Notes under the pieces: model-generated | Seen by the model: only the letters and a program-made list of their open reading frames with translations | Told to the model about the DNA's origin: nothing | The model's database searches: none | NCBI RefSeq assembly: GCF_004634385.1 | Contig: NZ_CP037895.1 | Coordinates: 1,587,245-1,651,244, forward strand | DNA from: Thermaerobacter sp. FW80 | GTDB lineage: Bacteria; Bacillota; Sulfobacillia; Thermaerobacterales; Thermaerobacteraceae | Direction: 5' to 3' | DNA: 64,000 nucleotides | Part shown: positions 34,542-44,605 of the stretch, piece by piece | How positions within the stretch are numbered: the stretch's first letter is position 1 | How the letters are laid out: each line of letters starts with the position of its first letter | Made by a program: the position numbers and the translations under genes

Positions 34542-36059
34542 GTGGCCAGCGTCCCCGATGCGCCAGCGGTGGTGGTGGAGACCCGCTACGGGGCCGTCCG
34601 GGGCCGCAAGGAGGGCGCGGTCTGCGTCTGGAAGGGGATCCCGTTCGCCCGCCCGCCCGTCGGCGAGCTGCGCTTTCGCCCGCCCGAGCCCCCGCAGCCG
34701 TGGAGCGGTGTGCGCGATGCCACGCGCTTCGGTCCGGCCTCGGTCCAGCCCGACGACCGGCTGATCAGCAACCTGACCGGTGGCGCGACCCTGCCGCAGG
34801 ATGAGGACTGCCTCTACCTCAACATCTGGTCACCCTCCCCCGAGGGCCGCCGCCCCGTGATGGTGTGGATCCACGGTGGCGCATACCTGACGGGCGCCGG
34901 ATCCATCCCCTGGTACGACGGCACCTCCTTCGCCCGCGAGGGCGGCGTGGTGCTGGTGACCGTCAACTACCGCCTCGGTGCGCTGGGGTTCCTGTACCTC
35001 GAGGAGGCGTTCGGGCCCGATTTCGCCGGCTCGGGCAACCTCGGCATCCTCGACCAGATCGCCGCCCTGCGCTGGGTGAAAGAGAACATCGCGGCCTTCG
35101 GGGGCGATCCCGACCAGGTCACCATCTTCGGCGAGTCCGCCGGGGCCGGCAGCGTCGGCGTGCTGTTGGCGGCCCCGGGCGCGCGGGGGTTGTTCCGGCG
35201 GGCCATCCTGCAGAGCGGCTCGGGGGGCCTGGGGGTGCGCACGCGGGAATCCGCGGCGCGGGTGGCGGCCAGGGTCCTGCGCCATGCGGGGGTCGAACCC
35301 GGCGACCGGCGCGCCCTCCTCGACCTGCCTGCCAGGGCCTGGGTCGAGGCGGTGGCGGCCCTCGGGCCGGGCCTGCCCCTGGGGCCGGTGGTGGACGGCC
35401 ACGTGCTGCCCGAGCACCCGCTGAACGCCCTCGCTCGGGGCGCGGCCCGGGACGTGGCGGTGCTGACGGGCGTCACCAAGGACGAGTACAACCTGTTCGC
35501 GCTCCAGGACCCCGTGTGGCTGGGGGACGACGAGGCGGCGCTGCGCCACCAGGTGGAGGCCATGGTGGGACCGGCGGCGGCGGGGCGGCTGATCGAGTTC
35601 TACCGCAGGCGGGGCCAGGGGCCGCTGGGTCGACGGCTCCTGCCGCTCATGAGCTACGCCGTGTTCGTCCGCGGGATGCTGGCCACCGCCGACGCCCAGG
35701 CGCAGGTGGGGGCACCGGTGTGGGCCTATCGGTTCGACTTCGAGACCCCGGTGCTGGGCGGCGTGCTGGGGGCCTGCCACGCCCTGGAGATCCCGTTCGT
35801 GTTCAATAACCTGGACCGGGCCGGGGCCGACCGCTTCACCGGCACCGCACCGGAGCGGTACGACGTCGCCCGCATGATGCACCGCGCGTGGATCGCCTTC
35901 GCCCGCCAGGGGGATCCGCAGCACGACGGTCTCCCCCCCTGGCCCCGTTACGATCGGGACGAACGGGCCGTGATGGTCTTCGACCGGGAGCCCCGCGTCG
36001 AGCGCGACCCCTGGCGTGAGGAACGGGAGGTCTGGGCCTCGGTGCCTGCAGGCCTTTGA
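34542..36059 (+). CDS. Type B carboxylesterase (para-nitrobenzyl esterase family)
   Basis: 505 residues from GTG 34542, which has GAGGGG at a normal distance; a TTG at 34536 is in frame but too close to the site. Alpha/beta-hydrolase landmarks: GIPFARPPVGELRFRPPEPPQPW, DCLYLNIWSP, the oxyanion segment VWIHGGAY, nucleophile Ser199 in GESAGAGS, and the likely catalytic His413 in ACHALEIPFVF. Hydrolyses carboxylic esters; natural substrate unknown. No signal peptide. A monocistronic unit judging from neighbours on other strands or far away. Confidence 0.95.
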   Translation: MASVPDAPAVVVETRYGAVRGRKEGAVCVWKGIPFARPPVGELRFRPPEPPQPWSGVRDATRFGPASVQPDDRLISNLTGGATLPQDEDCLYLNIWSPSPEGRRPVMVWIHGGAYLTGAGSIPWYDGTSFAREGGVVLVTVNYRLGALGFLYLEEAFGPDFAGSGNLGILDQIAALRWVKENIAAFGGDPDQVTIFGESAGAGSVGVLLAAPGARGLFRRAILQSGSGGLGVRTRESAARVAARVLRHAGVEPGDRRALLDLPARAWVEAVAALGPGLPLGPVVDGHVLPEHPLNALARGAARDVAVLTGVTKDEYNLFALQDPVWLGDDEAALRHQVEAMVGPAAAGRLIEFYRRRGQGPLGRRLLPLMSYAVFVRGMLATADAQAQVGAPVWAYRFDFETPVLGGVLGACHALEIPFVFNNLDRAGADRFTGTAPERYDVARMMHRAWIAFARQGDPQHDGLPPWPRYDRDERAVMVFDREPRVERDPWREEREVWASVPAGL

Positions 36060-36074
36060 ACGCCGGCCATCCCC

Positions 36075-36111
36075 AAAAAAGGGGCCGGGCCGGGGTCCTC
36101 TCCGGCCCGGC
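36075..36111 (-). terminator. Intrinsic terminator reading from gltB
   Basis: On the minus strand GCCGGGCCGG (36111-36102), 8-base loop, CCGGCCCGGC (36093-36084), then CCC and TTTTTT (36080-36075). This is the only U-tailed hairpin in the gap. Confidence 0.7.
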
Positions 36112-36251
36112 TGTCGGCGCGCATCAGGGGGGAGCGGCGGCGGCCGGGTGTCCGGCCGCCGGCCGCAGGTCGCGCACCGCAATCCAGGTCAAACCTCTGG
36201 GCAGGCTCCGGCTGCCTCGGCACGGGAGACCCGCCGCCCGGCTGGGTCCCC

Positions 36252-36291
36252 GCGGCGCCGCACCCCGCCGCCCGGCGGGGTGCGGCGCCGC
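36252..36291. terminator. 18-bp perfect hairpin between convergent esterase and gltB
   Basis: GCGGCGCCGCACCCCGCC (36252-36269) pairs fully with 36274-36291, loop GCCC. No T tract adjacent. Confidence 0.6.
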
Positions 36292-36386
36292 CGTGGCTTC
36301 CTCGGCATCCGCCATCGTGGGCGGCCCCTGGGCGGCCCTGGCCCGGGCTCGTGCGCCGGATGCGCCCTGGCGCCTCGGCGTGCCGG

Positions 36387-36447
36387 CCCTCAAGCGAGCC
36401 CCGCGGCCACCGCGGCGGGACCCTCAATCGAGCCCCGCGGCCACCGC
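36387..36447. repeat. Duplication of the gltB 3' end
   Basis: 27 bp at 36387-36413 recur at 36421-36447 with one mismatch (34-bp period). The second copy contains the gltB stop codon and last codons, so the terminal segment was duplicated beyond the gene. Confidence 0.75.
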
Positions 36448-39400
36448 CGGCAGGACCGCCGCCGTCTCCTGGAAGATCCGCTCCCGCGAGGCCCGCGGCA
36501 CGACCCACCAGAAGGCCGGGAGCGCCTGCTCCCAGTGGGCGAGGAGCTCCCGCGCCCGGGCGCTGCCGGTGCGGTCGACGTGCATGGCCACGAGCTGGCG
36601 CAGGCTCTCCCGGGCGGCCTCTTGGGCAGTGGCGCTGGGCACCTCGGTCAGCCGGAAGAGCTCCACCGAGGGGGCGTGGTGGCGCACCGCCAGGGCGCCC
36701 GCGGGATCGTAGACGAAGGCCGTGCCGCCCGTCATGCCGGCGCCGAGGTTGCGGCCGGTGGGGCCGAGGATCACCACCGTGCCGCCCGTCATGTACTCGC
36801 AGGCGTGATCGCCCGCCCCCTCCACCACCGCCACGGCGCCGCTGTTGCGCACCGCCAGCCGCTCGCCCGCCGCGCCGGCGCAGAACAGGGCGCCGCCGGT
36901 GGCCCCGTAGAGCACGGTGTTGCCCACCAGCACGTTGCGGGCGGGATCGGTCGGCGTCCCCGGCTGCGGCCGGATGACGATCTCGCCGCCGGCCATGCCC
37001 TTGCCCACGTAGTCGTTGGCCATGCCCGTCAGCTCGAGGTGGAGGCCGCGCATGCAGAAGGCGCCGAAGGACTGGCCCGCCACGCCGTGGAAGGCCAGCT
37101 GCACCGTGCCCGGTGGCAGGCCCTGGTCGCCGTAGCGCCGGGCGATCTCCCAGGCCACCGTCGCCCCCACGGTGCGGTCGGTGTTGCGGATGGCGTAGCG
37201 GCGCCGGACGGGCCGCCGCCGCTGGATGAGGGGGGCGAGCTCGGCGGCGATGCGCCGGCCGAGATTGTCGTCCTCCGGCAGCGGGTTGCGTAGCTGGACG
37301 CGGCGCAGGGGCACGGGCTGCGGGCCGGCGTCGGCCGCCGCGGCCGGTTCGTCCCCTTCGGCCGTCGCGGACGATTGGGCGCCCGGCCGGCGGGTGCTAG
37401 GTTCGTCCACCGCCGTCGTCGCCTCCGTCCGCGCCGCTGCCGGGGGGGCTGCCGGCACCAGCAGCCGGCCCAGGTCGATGCGCTCGGCCCGCGGCAGGGG
37501 GGAGGGCCGCTGGACCAGGAGGTCCGCCCGCCCGATCACCTCATCCAGCGAGCGGTACCCGAGCCCGGCCAGGAGCTCCCGCACCTCCTGGGCCATGTAG
37601 AGGAAGTAGTTCATCACGTGCTCGGGCGTGCCGGGGAACCGCTGCCGGAGCCGCTCGGCCTGGGTGGCGATGCCCACCGGGCAGGTGTTGGTGTGGCAGG
37701 CCCGCGCCATCACGCAGCCCTCCGCCACCAGGGCCGACGTGCCGAAGGAGTACTCGTCGGCGCCCAGGAGGGCCGCCACCAGCACGTCCCGGCCGGTCTT
37801 CAGGCCCCCGTCGACCCGCACCGTCACCCGGCCGCGCAGGCCGGTGGCCACCAGCATCGCCTGGGTCTCCACCAGGCCGAGCTCCCACGGAAGGCCCGCG
37901 TGCTTGATCGAGCTCAGGGGCGACGATCCCGTGCCGCCGCTGTGGCCGCTGATCACCACGATGTCCGCGTACCCCTTGGCGACGCCGGCGGCGATGATGC
38001 CCACCCCGGTCTCCGCCACCAGCTTCACCGAGATCAGCGCCTCGGGGTTCGCCTGCTTGAGGTCGTAGATCAGCTGGGCTAGGTCTTCGATGGAGTAGAT
38101 GTCGTGGTGCGGCGGCGGCGAGATCAGCGGCACCCCCGGCACCGTGTGGCGCAGCCGCGCGATCAGCTCCGTCACCTTGTGGCCCGGGATCTGGCCGCCC
38201 TCCCCGGGCTTGGAGCCCTGGGCCATCTTGATCTGGATCTCCACGGCCGAGGCCAGGTAGGCCGGGGTGACGCCGAAGCGCCCCGAGGCCACCTGCTTGA
38301 CCGCGCTGTTGCGCTCGGTCCCGTAGCGGGCGGGGTCCTCGCCGCCCTCGCCGGAGTTGGACCGGGCCCCCAGCCGGTTCATGGCGATGGCCAGGTTCTC
38401 GTGGGCCTCGGGCGAGAGGGCGCCCACGGACATGGCCCCGGTGGAGAAGCGCCGCACGATGGCCTCGATCGGCTCCACCTCCTCCACCGGGATGGGCGCC
38501 CGGTCGGAGCGGAAGTCCAAGAGGTCCCGCAGCTGGCTGGGCGGCCGGTCGTGGACCAGCCGGCTGAAGCGGCGATAGTGCTCGTAGGTGGCGAGGAAGT
38601 CGCCGTCCAGCACCCCCGGCCGCGCCCGCACGGCGTCGTGCAGCGCCCGCACCACCTCGGGGCTGAACTCGTGCAGCTCGCCGTCCTTCTTGAACTTGAA
38701 GAACCCGTACCCGTCGGCGGCGGTGTCGGCCAGCCCGTCGCCGGCTGCCGCGGGCTCGCGGGCCCCGCTGCCGGTCGTGGCCCCTCGCCTCCGGCCCGTC
38801 GCCGGTTCCTCCCCGGACGAACCGGCGGCGCCACGGCTTGGCCCGTCGCCGGTGGCGCCGCGGCCTGGCCCGCCGCGGCCCGCCTCCCGCGCCGGGGCCG
38901 CCGCGAAGGCCTGCCGGTGCCAGTAGAGCACGTCCTCCCCAAGCTCCCGCAACCCGTTGCCGCCCACCTGGCAGGGCGTCCCGGTGAAGCAGCGTTCGAC
39001 CAGCGCCGGATCGAGCCCGATGGCCTCGAAGATCTGCGCCCCCTGGTAGGCGTCCACGGTGGAGATGCCCATCTTCGACATGACCTTCTTGAGGCCGCCC
39101 TCCACCGCCCGGATGAAGTTCGCCTCGCCGTCGGCCCCGCCCAGCTCCCGGGCGACGGCCAGGGCCAGGTAGGGGTGCACGGCCGCGGCGCCGTAGCCGA
39201 CCAGGGTGGCGAAGTGGTGGACGTCGCGGGGCTCGCCGCTCTCGACCACGAGGGACGCCAGCGCCCGCTTGCCCACCCGCAGCAGGTGGTGGTGGACCGC
39301 ACCCACCGCCAGCAGGGCGGGGATCGGGGCGTGGTCGGCGTCGACGCCCCGGTCCGTCAGCACCAGGACGGACGAACCGGCGTCCACCGCCGCCTCCGCC

Positions 39401-41438
39401 CGCCGGCAGAGCTGCTCCAGGGCCGGCTCCAGGGCATCGGGCCCTGTGGCGGGGAAGAGGATCGGCAGTTCGGCGAGGCGGATCCCCGGCGTCCGCGCAA
39501 GCCGCCCCAGCCGCCGCAGCCAGGCCATCTGCTCCGCCGTCAGCACGGGCCCGGGCAGCTCGATCACCCGGGCCTGGGCCGGTTCCTCCACCAGGATGTT
39601 CGGCTGCCGGCCCAACCGCACCGTCAGGGAGAACACCAGCTCCTCCCGCAGGTGGTCGATGGGCGGGTTCGTCACCTGGGCGAAGCGCTGCCGGAAGTAG
39701 TGGTGCAGCGGCCGGTGCACCAGGGAGAGCACGGCGTGGGGCGTGTCGTCGCCCATGGAGCCGTCGGGCTCCTTGCCCGACTCCACCATGGGCCGGACGA
39801 TCACCGTCAGCTCCTCCCGGGTCCAGCCGAAGGCGGCCAGCGGGGGGAGCGGGGCGGAGGCGAGGGCGCCGGGGCACGGATCCGCCGCCTCCCGTCGGTC
39901 GGTGCCTGCGACCCCGGCCGACCCGCCCGCCGGGCATGCACCGGCGGCGCCATCGCCGGCGGGTCCGGCTCCAGGTCCCGTCCCCCCGAGGCCGGCGCGG
40001 CGTCCTCCGCACCGGGTTCGTCCGGATAGCGCACGATCTGCCGCACCCACTGCCCGTACGGCCGGCGGGCCGCCACCTCCGCCTTGACCTCCCCATCCCG
40101 GAGGAACCGGCCCGTCGCCAGGTCGACGGCGATCATCTGGCCGGGGCCGAGCTTGCCGTGTTCCTCCACGTCGGCAGGCTCGGCGTCGAGCACGCCCGCC
40201 TCGGAGGCGGCCACCACGAGGCCGCTCTTGAGGACGGTGTAGCGTAGGGGTCGCAGCCCGTTGCGGTCGAGCCGCGCCCCCACCCAGCGCCCGTCGCTGA
40301 AGATCAGCGCCGCCGGCCCGTCCCACGGCTCGGTCAGGCACGCGTGGAAGCGGTAGAAGTCGCGCAGCGCCGGGGGCAGGTCGGCCACCTTCTCCCAGGC
40401 CTCGGGCACCAGCATCAGGAGGGCGTGGAGGGGGTCGCGGCCGGCCAGCACCAGGAGCTCGAGGACGTTGTCCAGCATCGCCGAGTCGGAGCCTTCGGGG
40501 TCGATGACCGGCGCCACCGCCGCCGGCGCCAGCTCGGGCCAGTCGGGCACCCGCAGCCACGGCTCGCGGGCGGCGATGCCGTTGACGTTGCCCTGCAGGG
40601 TGTTGATCTCCCCGTTGTGCCCCAGCAGGCGGAAGGGCTGGGCCCGCTCCCAGGTGGGCGTCGTGTTGGTGCTGTAGCGCTGGTGGAAGATCACGAACCG
40701 CGTGGCGAAGTCGGGATCCCGCAGGTCGCGGTAGAAGCGGTCGAGGTCGCCGGCCATGACGAGCCCCTTGTACACCACGGTCCGCGACGACATGGAGGCG
40801 ATGTAGGGCTTGCGCAGGCCCGCCGGGGCCGGCCCGGCCGCCGGCGCCCCGTCCCGCCCTTCCCTCTGGACGAACGCGGCGGCCCGGCGCTCGAAGGCGC
40901 GCCGCGCCAGGTAGAGGGCGCGGTCGAAGGCGAGGCCCGGCGCCACCCGCGGTCCCCGCACGATGACGGCGTGCCACAGGGCCGGCCGGCTGGCGGCGGC
41001 GATGGGTCCCAGCGCGTCGAGGTCGACGGGCACGGGGCGCCAGGCCAAGACCGCAAGACCCTGCTGGCGGCAGGCCTCCTCGAGGAGCCGCTGGGCGCGG
41101 CGCTCCGCCTCGGGGGCGGTGGGGAAGAAGCAGGCGGCCAGGGCGAAGTCGTCCTCCGCGGGGAGGCGGACGCCGCGGGACGCCAGCTCCCGCGCCAGCA
41201 GGCGACGGGGGATCTCGGTCATCACGCCGGCGCCGTCGCCGGTGCGCCCGTCGGCGGCCACCCCGCCCCGGTGCCGCAGGCGGCGCAGGGCTTCGAGCCC
41301 CACGGCCAACAGCGTGGGGTCGGGTCGTCCGGAGAGGGTGGCGACGAAGCCCACACCGCAGGCGTCGTGCTCGGGCGACAACCCCGCCGCATGGCCCCCG
41401 TCCAGGGTCGATCGGTGGTCGCGTGGATGCGGGTGCAT
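36424..41438 (-). CDS. gltB: Glutamate synthase large subunit (frameshifted at a G6 run)
   Basis: About 1671 codons from ATG (AAGGAGGAG upstream). Cys27 in EHDACGVGF is the glutaminase nucleophile after propeptide removal. Later come GETNTLQ-like GEINTLQGNVNGIAAREP, QVTNPPIDHLREELVFSL, the FMN synthase domain (ARSNSGEGGEDPARYG, SGHSGGTGSSPLSSIKHAGLPWELGL, RVTVRVDGGLKTGRDVLVAALLGADEYSFG), the 3Fe-4S ligands CVMARACHTNTC and the GXGXG domain. The first third and the rest are in frames joined by a -1 shift at six G (39982-39987). One extra G would restore a single frame through an Ala/Gly-rich insert. No gltD gene is visible beside it. Confidence 0.9.
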
Positions 41439-41889
41439 CGGCACTCCTCCTTGGTTGGCCCGTCGGTCGACCCGTCGGCTTGCCCGGGTCGGGTCCACTC
41501 CCTTGCCTGGGTTGGGTCCACCCCTCGGCTCGCCGCCGGGTTCGCCGGCCGCCGGGGTGGGTTTCACGCACCGCCGCGGAGCCGCGGCGGCGGTGCGGTC
41601 CGGTGCGCCTGCGGGGTCCGGGTGCAGGACGACCGCTGACTTGCAAGTGTCATTGCATCCGTCCTGCACCGCAGCCGGCCGAGCATGGGCCGCAACGCCG
41701 GGCCGGCGGCCGGGATATTCATCGGATTGCATGACCCCGGGTGACCCCACGGATCGATCGACGTCGAATCGTTCGGTAAATTCGCCTACGTTTTCCGGTT
41801 TGTTTGGGGAAATGGGATAGGGATCGTTCGGGTTTTTGGCCGCTGTGCCCCGGGCGGTTCGTCCAGGGACCGCCGGCAACGAATATTTA
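41439..41889 (-). promoter_or_regulatory. Long structured leader of gltB
   Basis: The leader is about 450 nt. It contains an inverted repeat GTGCAGGACG/CGTCCTGCAC (41622-41631 with 41660-41669) enclosing the palindrome ACTTGCAAGT (41639-41648), and a GC-rich hairpin (41567-41579 with 41582-41597). One copy of the 9-bp core GGTTCGTCC is at 41856. No intrinsic terminator or six-base-loop pair like that of glnR was found, so control, if any, is of another kind. Confidence 0.45.
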
Positions 41890-41895
41890 GGCATG

Positions 41896-41923
41896 ATTAT
41901 ACGGTCCGCGGGTACCCCGTCAA
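41896..41923 (-). promoter_or_regulatory. Sigma-A promoter of gltB
   Basis: TTGACG (41923-41918), 16 bp, TATAAT (41901-41896) on the minus strand, in a clearly AT-rich stretch. The spacer contains the palindrome GGGTACCC. Confidence 0.75.
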
Positions 41924-42148
41924 GCAATCGTTAAGAAAGTTTATGATGGTCAACTTGCAAAGCGGGCGGCCGATCGGTGGAAGAGTTGCCGCCGTGCCGC
42001 CAGCGGTGGCCCGGCGGGTGTGAGCGGCAGCGCTTGGCGGGTGAGTGGTCCGCAAGAGCGGGCAGCGCCAGGGAGGGGGCGGGAGGCGCCTTGGTCGAAT
42101 GGGCTGCCATGGATGTGACAACTCGACGAATCGCCGGAGGGGGTTGTC

Positions 42149-42466
42149 ATGGAGCTGCTGCGGGTGCGGGAGCGCGGCCAGATCACCATCGCCAAGGTGC
42201 TTCGAGAGCAGCTGGGCATCGGGGACAACTCCGTCCTTCTCGCCTATGTGGAAAGGGGGCGGCTCATCCTCGAGCCCGTCCCGGAGCCGAGGGGCGACTT
42301 GCCGAGCATCATCGGCCTGCTCCCAAGCCGAGGTGAGGTGAATCCCAAGGACGCGCGCCGGGAAGCCCAGCGTCAGCGGGCGGAGCGATGGCGTGAGCGC
42401 CACGGTGAGGCATCGGGGCTGACGCGTGCCCGAGCGCGGTCGATGCCCGTCGAGGGTGGCCTCTGA
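42149..42466 (+). CDS. SpoVT/AbrB-type DNA-binding protein (MazE-like antitoxin)
   Basis: 105 residues from ATG with GGAGGGGG upstream. The first 45 residues (LLRVRERGQITIAKVLREQLGIGDNSVLLAYVERGRLILEPV) form the swapped-hairpin AbrB fold; the remainder is charged. No toxin gene follows, because the next gene is convergent, so it may be an orphan antitoxin or a stand-alone regulator. Confidence 0.85.
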   Translation: MELLRVRERGQITIAKVLREQLGIGDNSVLLAYVERGRLILEPVPEPRGDLPSIIGLLPSRGEVNPKDARREAQRQRAERWRERHGEASGLTRARARSMPVEGGL

Positions 42467-42587
42467 GCGTCCAGGTCCTGGGCGTCTCCGAGCGGAGGGG
42501 CGCGCGTCGGCGAGGCGGGCGGGGGCCGCCAGGGCGGCGTGGGCGGCGTCCGCGCGGGATGGAGCGGCCAACGGTGTACGGACACGA

Positions 42588-42615
42588 GACGGGCCGGCAG
42601 GCACCCCGGCCCGTC
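42588..42615. terminator. 10-bp hairpin between convergent genes
   Basis: GACGGGCCGG (42588-42597) and CCGGCCCGTC (42606-42615), 8-base loop. No T tract. Confidence 0.45.
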
Positions 42616-42644
42616 GGCGATGCTCGCCGGCCCAGCCATCGGTC

Positions 42645-44447
42645 CTAGTCGCGGATCTGCTGGCCGCCGAAGGCGCCCTTGAGCCCGCCCGACGGGTAGC
42701 CGGCCAGGTCCGTGTTGACCGCGCCACCCGGACCGCCGGCCGCCTCGGCGGCGACGGCGGGGAGCACCCGGACGGCCTGTTCCGCGCCCCGGAGGTCGTC
42801 CTCCAGCTGACGGAGCAGGTCGGGGGTGGCCGGCGGCACGGTGTAGAGGCCGCGTCCGCGCAACCACTGGTAGTGCTGCTCCGCCATCTCCAGGTGCTGC
42901 CCCGCCATCTGGTACAGGGTCCGGCGCAGGTGCCGATCCGACGCCTCGGTGGCGGCGACCACCATGCGCAGGGCGAGGTGCTTGCAATCCTGCAGGCAGT
43001 CGGCGACGGCCAGGGCGTCGGGGTCGACCAGCCGGACCCCGGCCGCCTGGGCGGGTTCGGTCGCCCCCGGCCTGGGCCCTGGAACCGCGGCACCCGGCGC
43101 GTCGACGGGAGGCGATCCCACCGGTGGGGAGCCCGCCGCCGGGCCGGTCCACGGGGCCGGCGACCATTCGGCCCGGAACCCGACGCGGGGCGAATCGTAG
43201 CGGACGCCCTCGCTCCCCGGTCCCTGCGGCCCGCCTTGCGCCGCCCAGTGGCCGCGGAACGTCGGCTCCTCCCGCCCCCGGGCCACGCCCCCGGCCTCCC
43301 CCGGGGCCGCGCCGGGGCCGTAGCCCACGGGGCGCACCGCGGTGAAGGCCTCCGCGTCCTTCCCGTCCGAGCGGACGGTGCCGCCGGATCCGGCCACCCC
43401 GGGGCTTCCGGCATCGGCCCGCCCGGCCCGCCCGGATGCGGCACGGTCCCGACCGGGCCCGCCCGCCCCCGAATCGGCCATCGTGCCGCCGCCTGGCGCG
43501 TCGAAGGCGGTGACGCTGCCGGGGGCCACGGGGCCGCCGGCGCCCGGGGCGTAGGGCGCCGGGGTCTGACGGGGTTGGACCGCGGCCGTCAGGCCCGTCG
43601 GCTCGCGCCGCGCCCCGGCCTGCCAGCCCTCGTTGTTGCCGGCGCCGGGTTCCCACCCCACCAGCTCGGGACGGTCCGCCCGGAGCGCGTGGCGCGTGAC
43701 GTCGCCGCCCTGGCCCGGCCGGCCGCCCTCCGGGCCGCCGCCGCGGATCGGACGCCACGGGTCGCCTGGGGCGTCGCCGGGCCGGCTCGCCGGCCCGGCA
43801 CCGGCGGAGGGCCCCGTCGAGAGCGCGGCCTGCCCTGCGGTTGGCGGCCCCGACCGGCCGTCGGCGCCCGCGGGGTACCGGTGGTCGGGGGACGCCGCCG
43901 ACGGACGGTAGCTGTAGGTCCCCGGCCCCGTGGGCGGGTACCCCGGTGACCCGCCGGCCTCAGCGGGATGAACCGGCCCCGGTCCCCACGGGCCGGCCGG
44001 CGCTGCCGAGCCTGCCGGGGCTGCTGGGCTGGTCGGTGCGCCAGGGCCCCCCGATGCAGACCAGCCGGTCGGTGGGACCGGGGCACCCGGTGCTGCCGCT
44101 CCGGCCGGTCCCAGGGGGCTGCCCGGCCCTCCCGGACCGCCGGGGGCGACCGGGCCGCCCACCCCCGTCGCCATCCCCGGCGTGCCGAAGGTAGCCGGGC
44201 CGGCCGGCCCGGCGACGCCGGTTCCACCGGCGGGATGGGCCCCCGCTCCGTAGAGTCCGCCCTCGCCCTTCAGCGCCAGTTTCAGCTGGTGGCTCTGCTG
44301 GCGGAAGGTCCGCTCGTGGGCGCCCAGCATCTGGACCACGTCGGGATCGCGGACCGTGCTGACGGCGTGGAGCAGCTTGTTGGCCGCCGTCTCACAGGCG
44401 ACGATCAAGTCCCGCAGCTCCAGTGCCTCGTGGACCGTGCGCTGCAC
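42645..44447 (-). CDS. CotF-like spore coat protein split by a 400-residue low-complexity insert
   Basis: 600 residues from GTG with GGAGGGGGAAGG upstream. The first 60 residues (VHEALELRDLIVACETAANKLLHAVSTVRDPDVVQML) and the last 130 (VADCLQDCKHLALRMVVAATEASDRHLRRTLYQMAGQHLEMAEQHYQWLRGRGLYTVPPAT) resemble the two helical halves of CotF-family coat proteins. Between them lie over 400 residues rich in Gly, Pro and Ala. Expected in the spore coat if the organism sporulates. The family assignment rests on the C-terminal block; the insert is probably disordered. Confidence 0.7.
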   Translation of the reverse strand: MQRTVHEALELRDLIVACETAANKLLHAVSTVRDPDVVQMLGAHERTFRQQSHQLKLALKGEGGLYGAGAHPAGGTGVAGPAGPATFGTPGMATGVGGPVAPGGPGGPGSPLGPAGAAAPGAPVPPTGWSASGGPGAPTSPAAPAGSAAPAGPWGPGPVHPAEAGGSPGYPPTGPGTYSYRPSAASPDHRYPAGADGRSGPPTAGQAALSTGPSAGAGPASRPGDAPGDPWRPIRGGGPEGGRPGQGGDVTRHALRADRPELVGWEPGAGNNEGWQAGARREPTGLTAAVQPRQTPAPYAPGAGGPVAPGSVTAFDAPGGGTMADSGAGGPGRDRAASGRAGRADAGSPGVAGSGGTVRSDGKDAEAFTAVRPVGYGPGAAPGEAGGVARGREEPTFRGHWAAQGGPQGPGSEGVRYDSPRVGFRAEWSPAPWTGPAAGSPPVGSPPVDAPGAAVPGPRPGATEPAQAAGVRLVDPDALAVADCLQDCKHLALRMVVAATEASDRHLRRTLYQMAGQHLEMAEQHYQWLRGRGLYTVPPATPDLLRQLEDDLRGAEQAVRVLPAVAAEAAGGPGGAVNTDLAGYPSGGLKGAFGGQQIRD

Positions 44448-44508
44448 CCTTCCCCCTCCTCGTCGCCGCCCCGGTGGCGTGGCGGCTTGCCCCTTCAAGA
44501 GGAAGCGT

Positions 44509-44524
44509 GTTCGCGGCGGCGAAC
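44509..44524. promoter_or_regulatory. Inverted repeat between divergent CotF-like and MFS genes
   Basis: GTTCGC-GGCG-GCGAAC, perfect 6-bp arms, in the 158-bp divergent gap. Candidate operator. Confidence 0.35.
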
Positions 44525-44605
44525 GCCTAGGATAGCAGTTTCTGGAGCGGGATCGTCGGCGACGGCGGAAGACGCAGGGGCGTGGGACGACGGGGGGACC
44601 GGGGC

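Noticed and set aside
41770-41800. Third occurrence of TTCGCCTACG, the DNA at the start of the micro-ORF
   Set aside because: Only this decamer and a few bases match. The downstream peptide (VSSYEP) is absent and there is no TnpB gene nearby, so it is probably chance.
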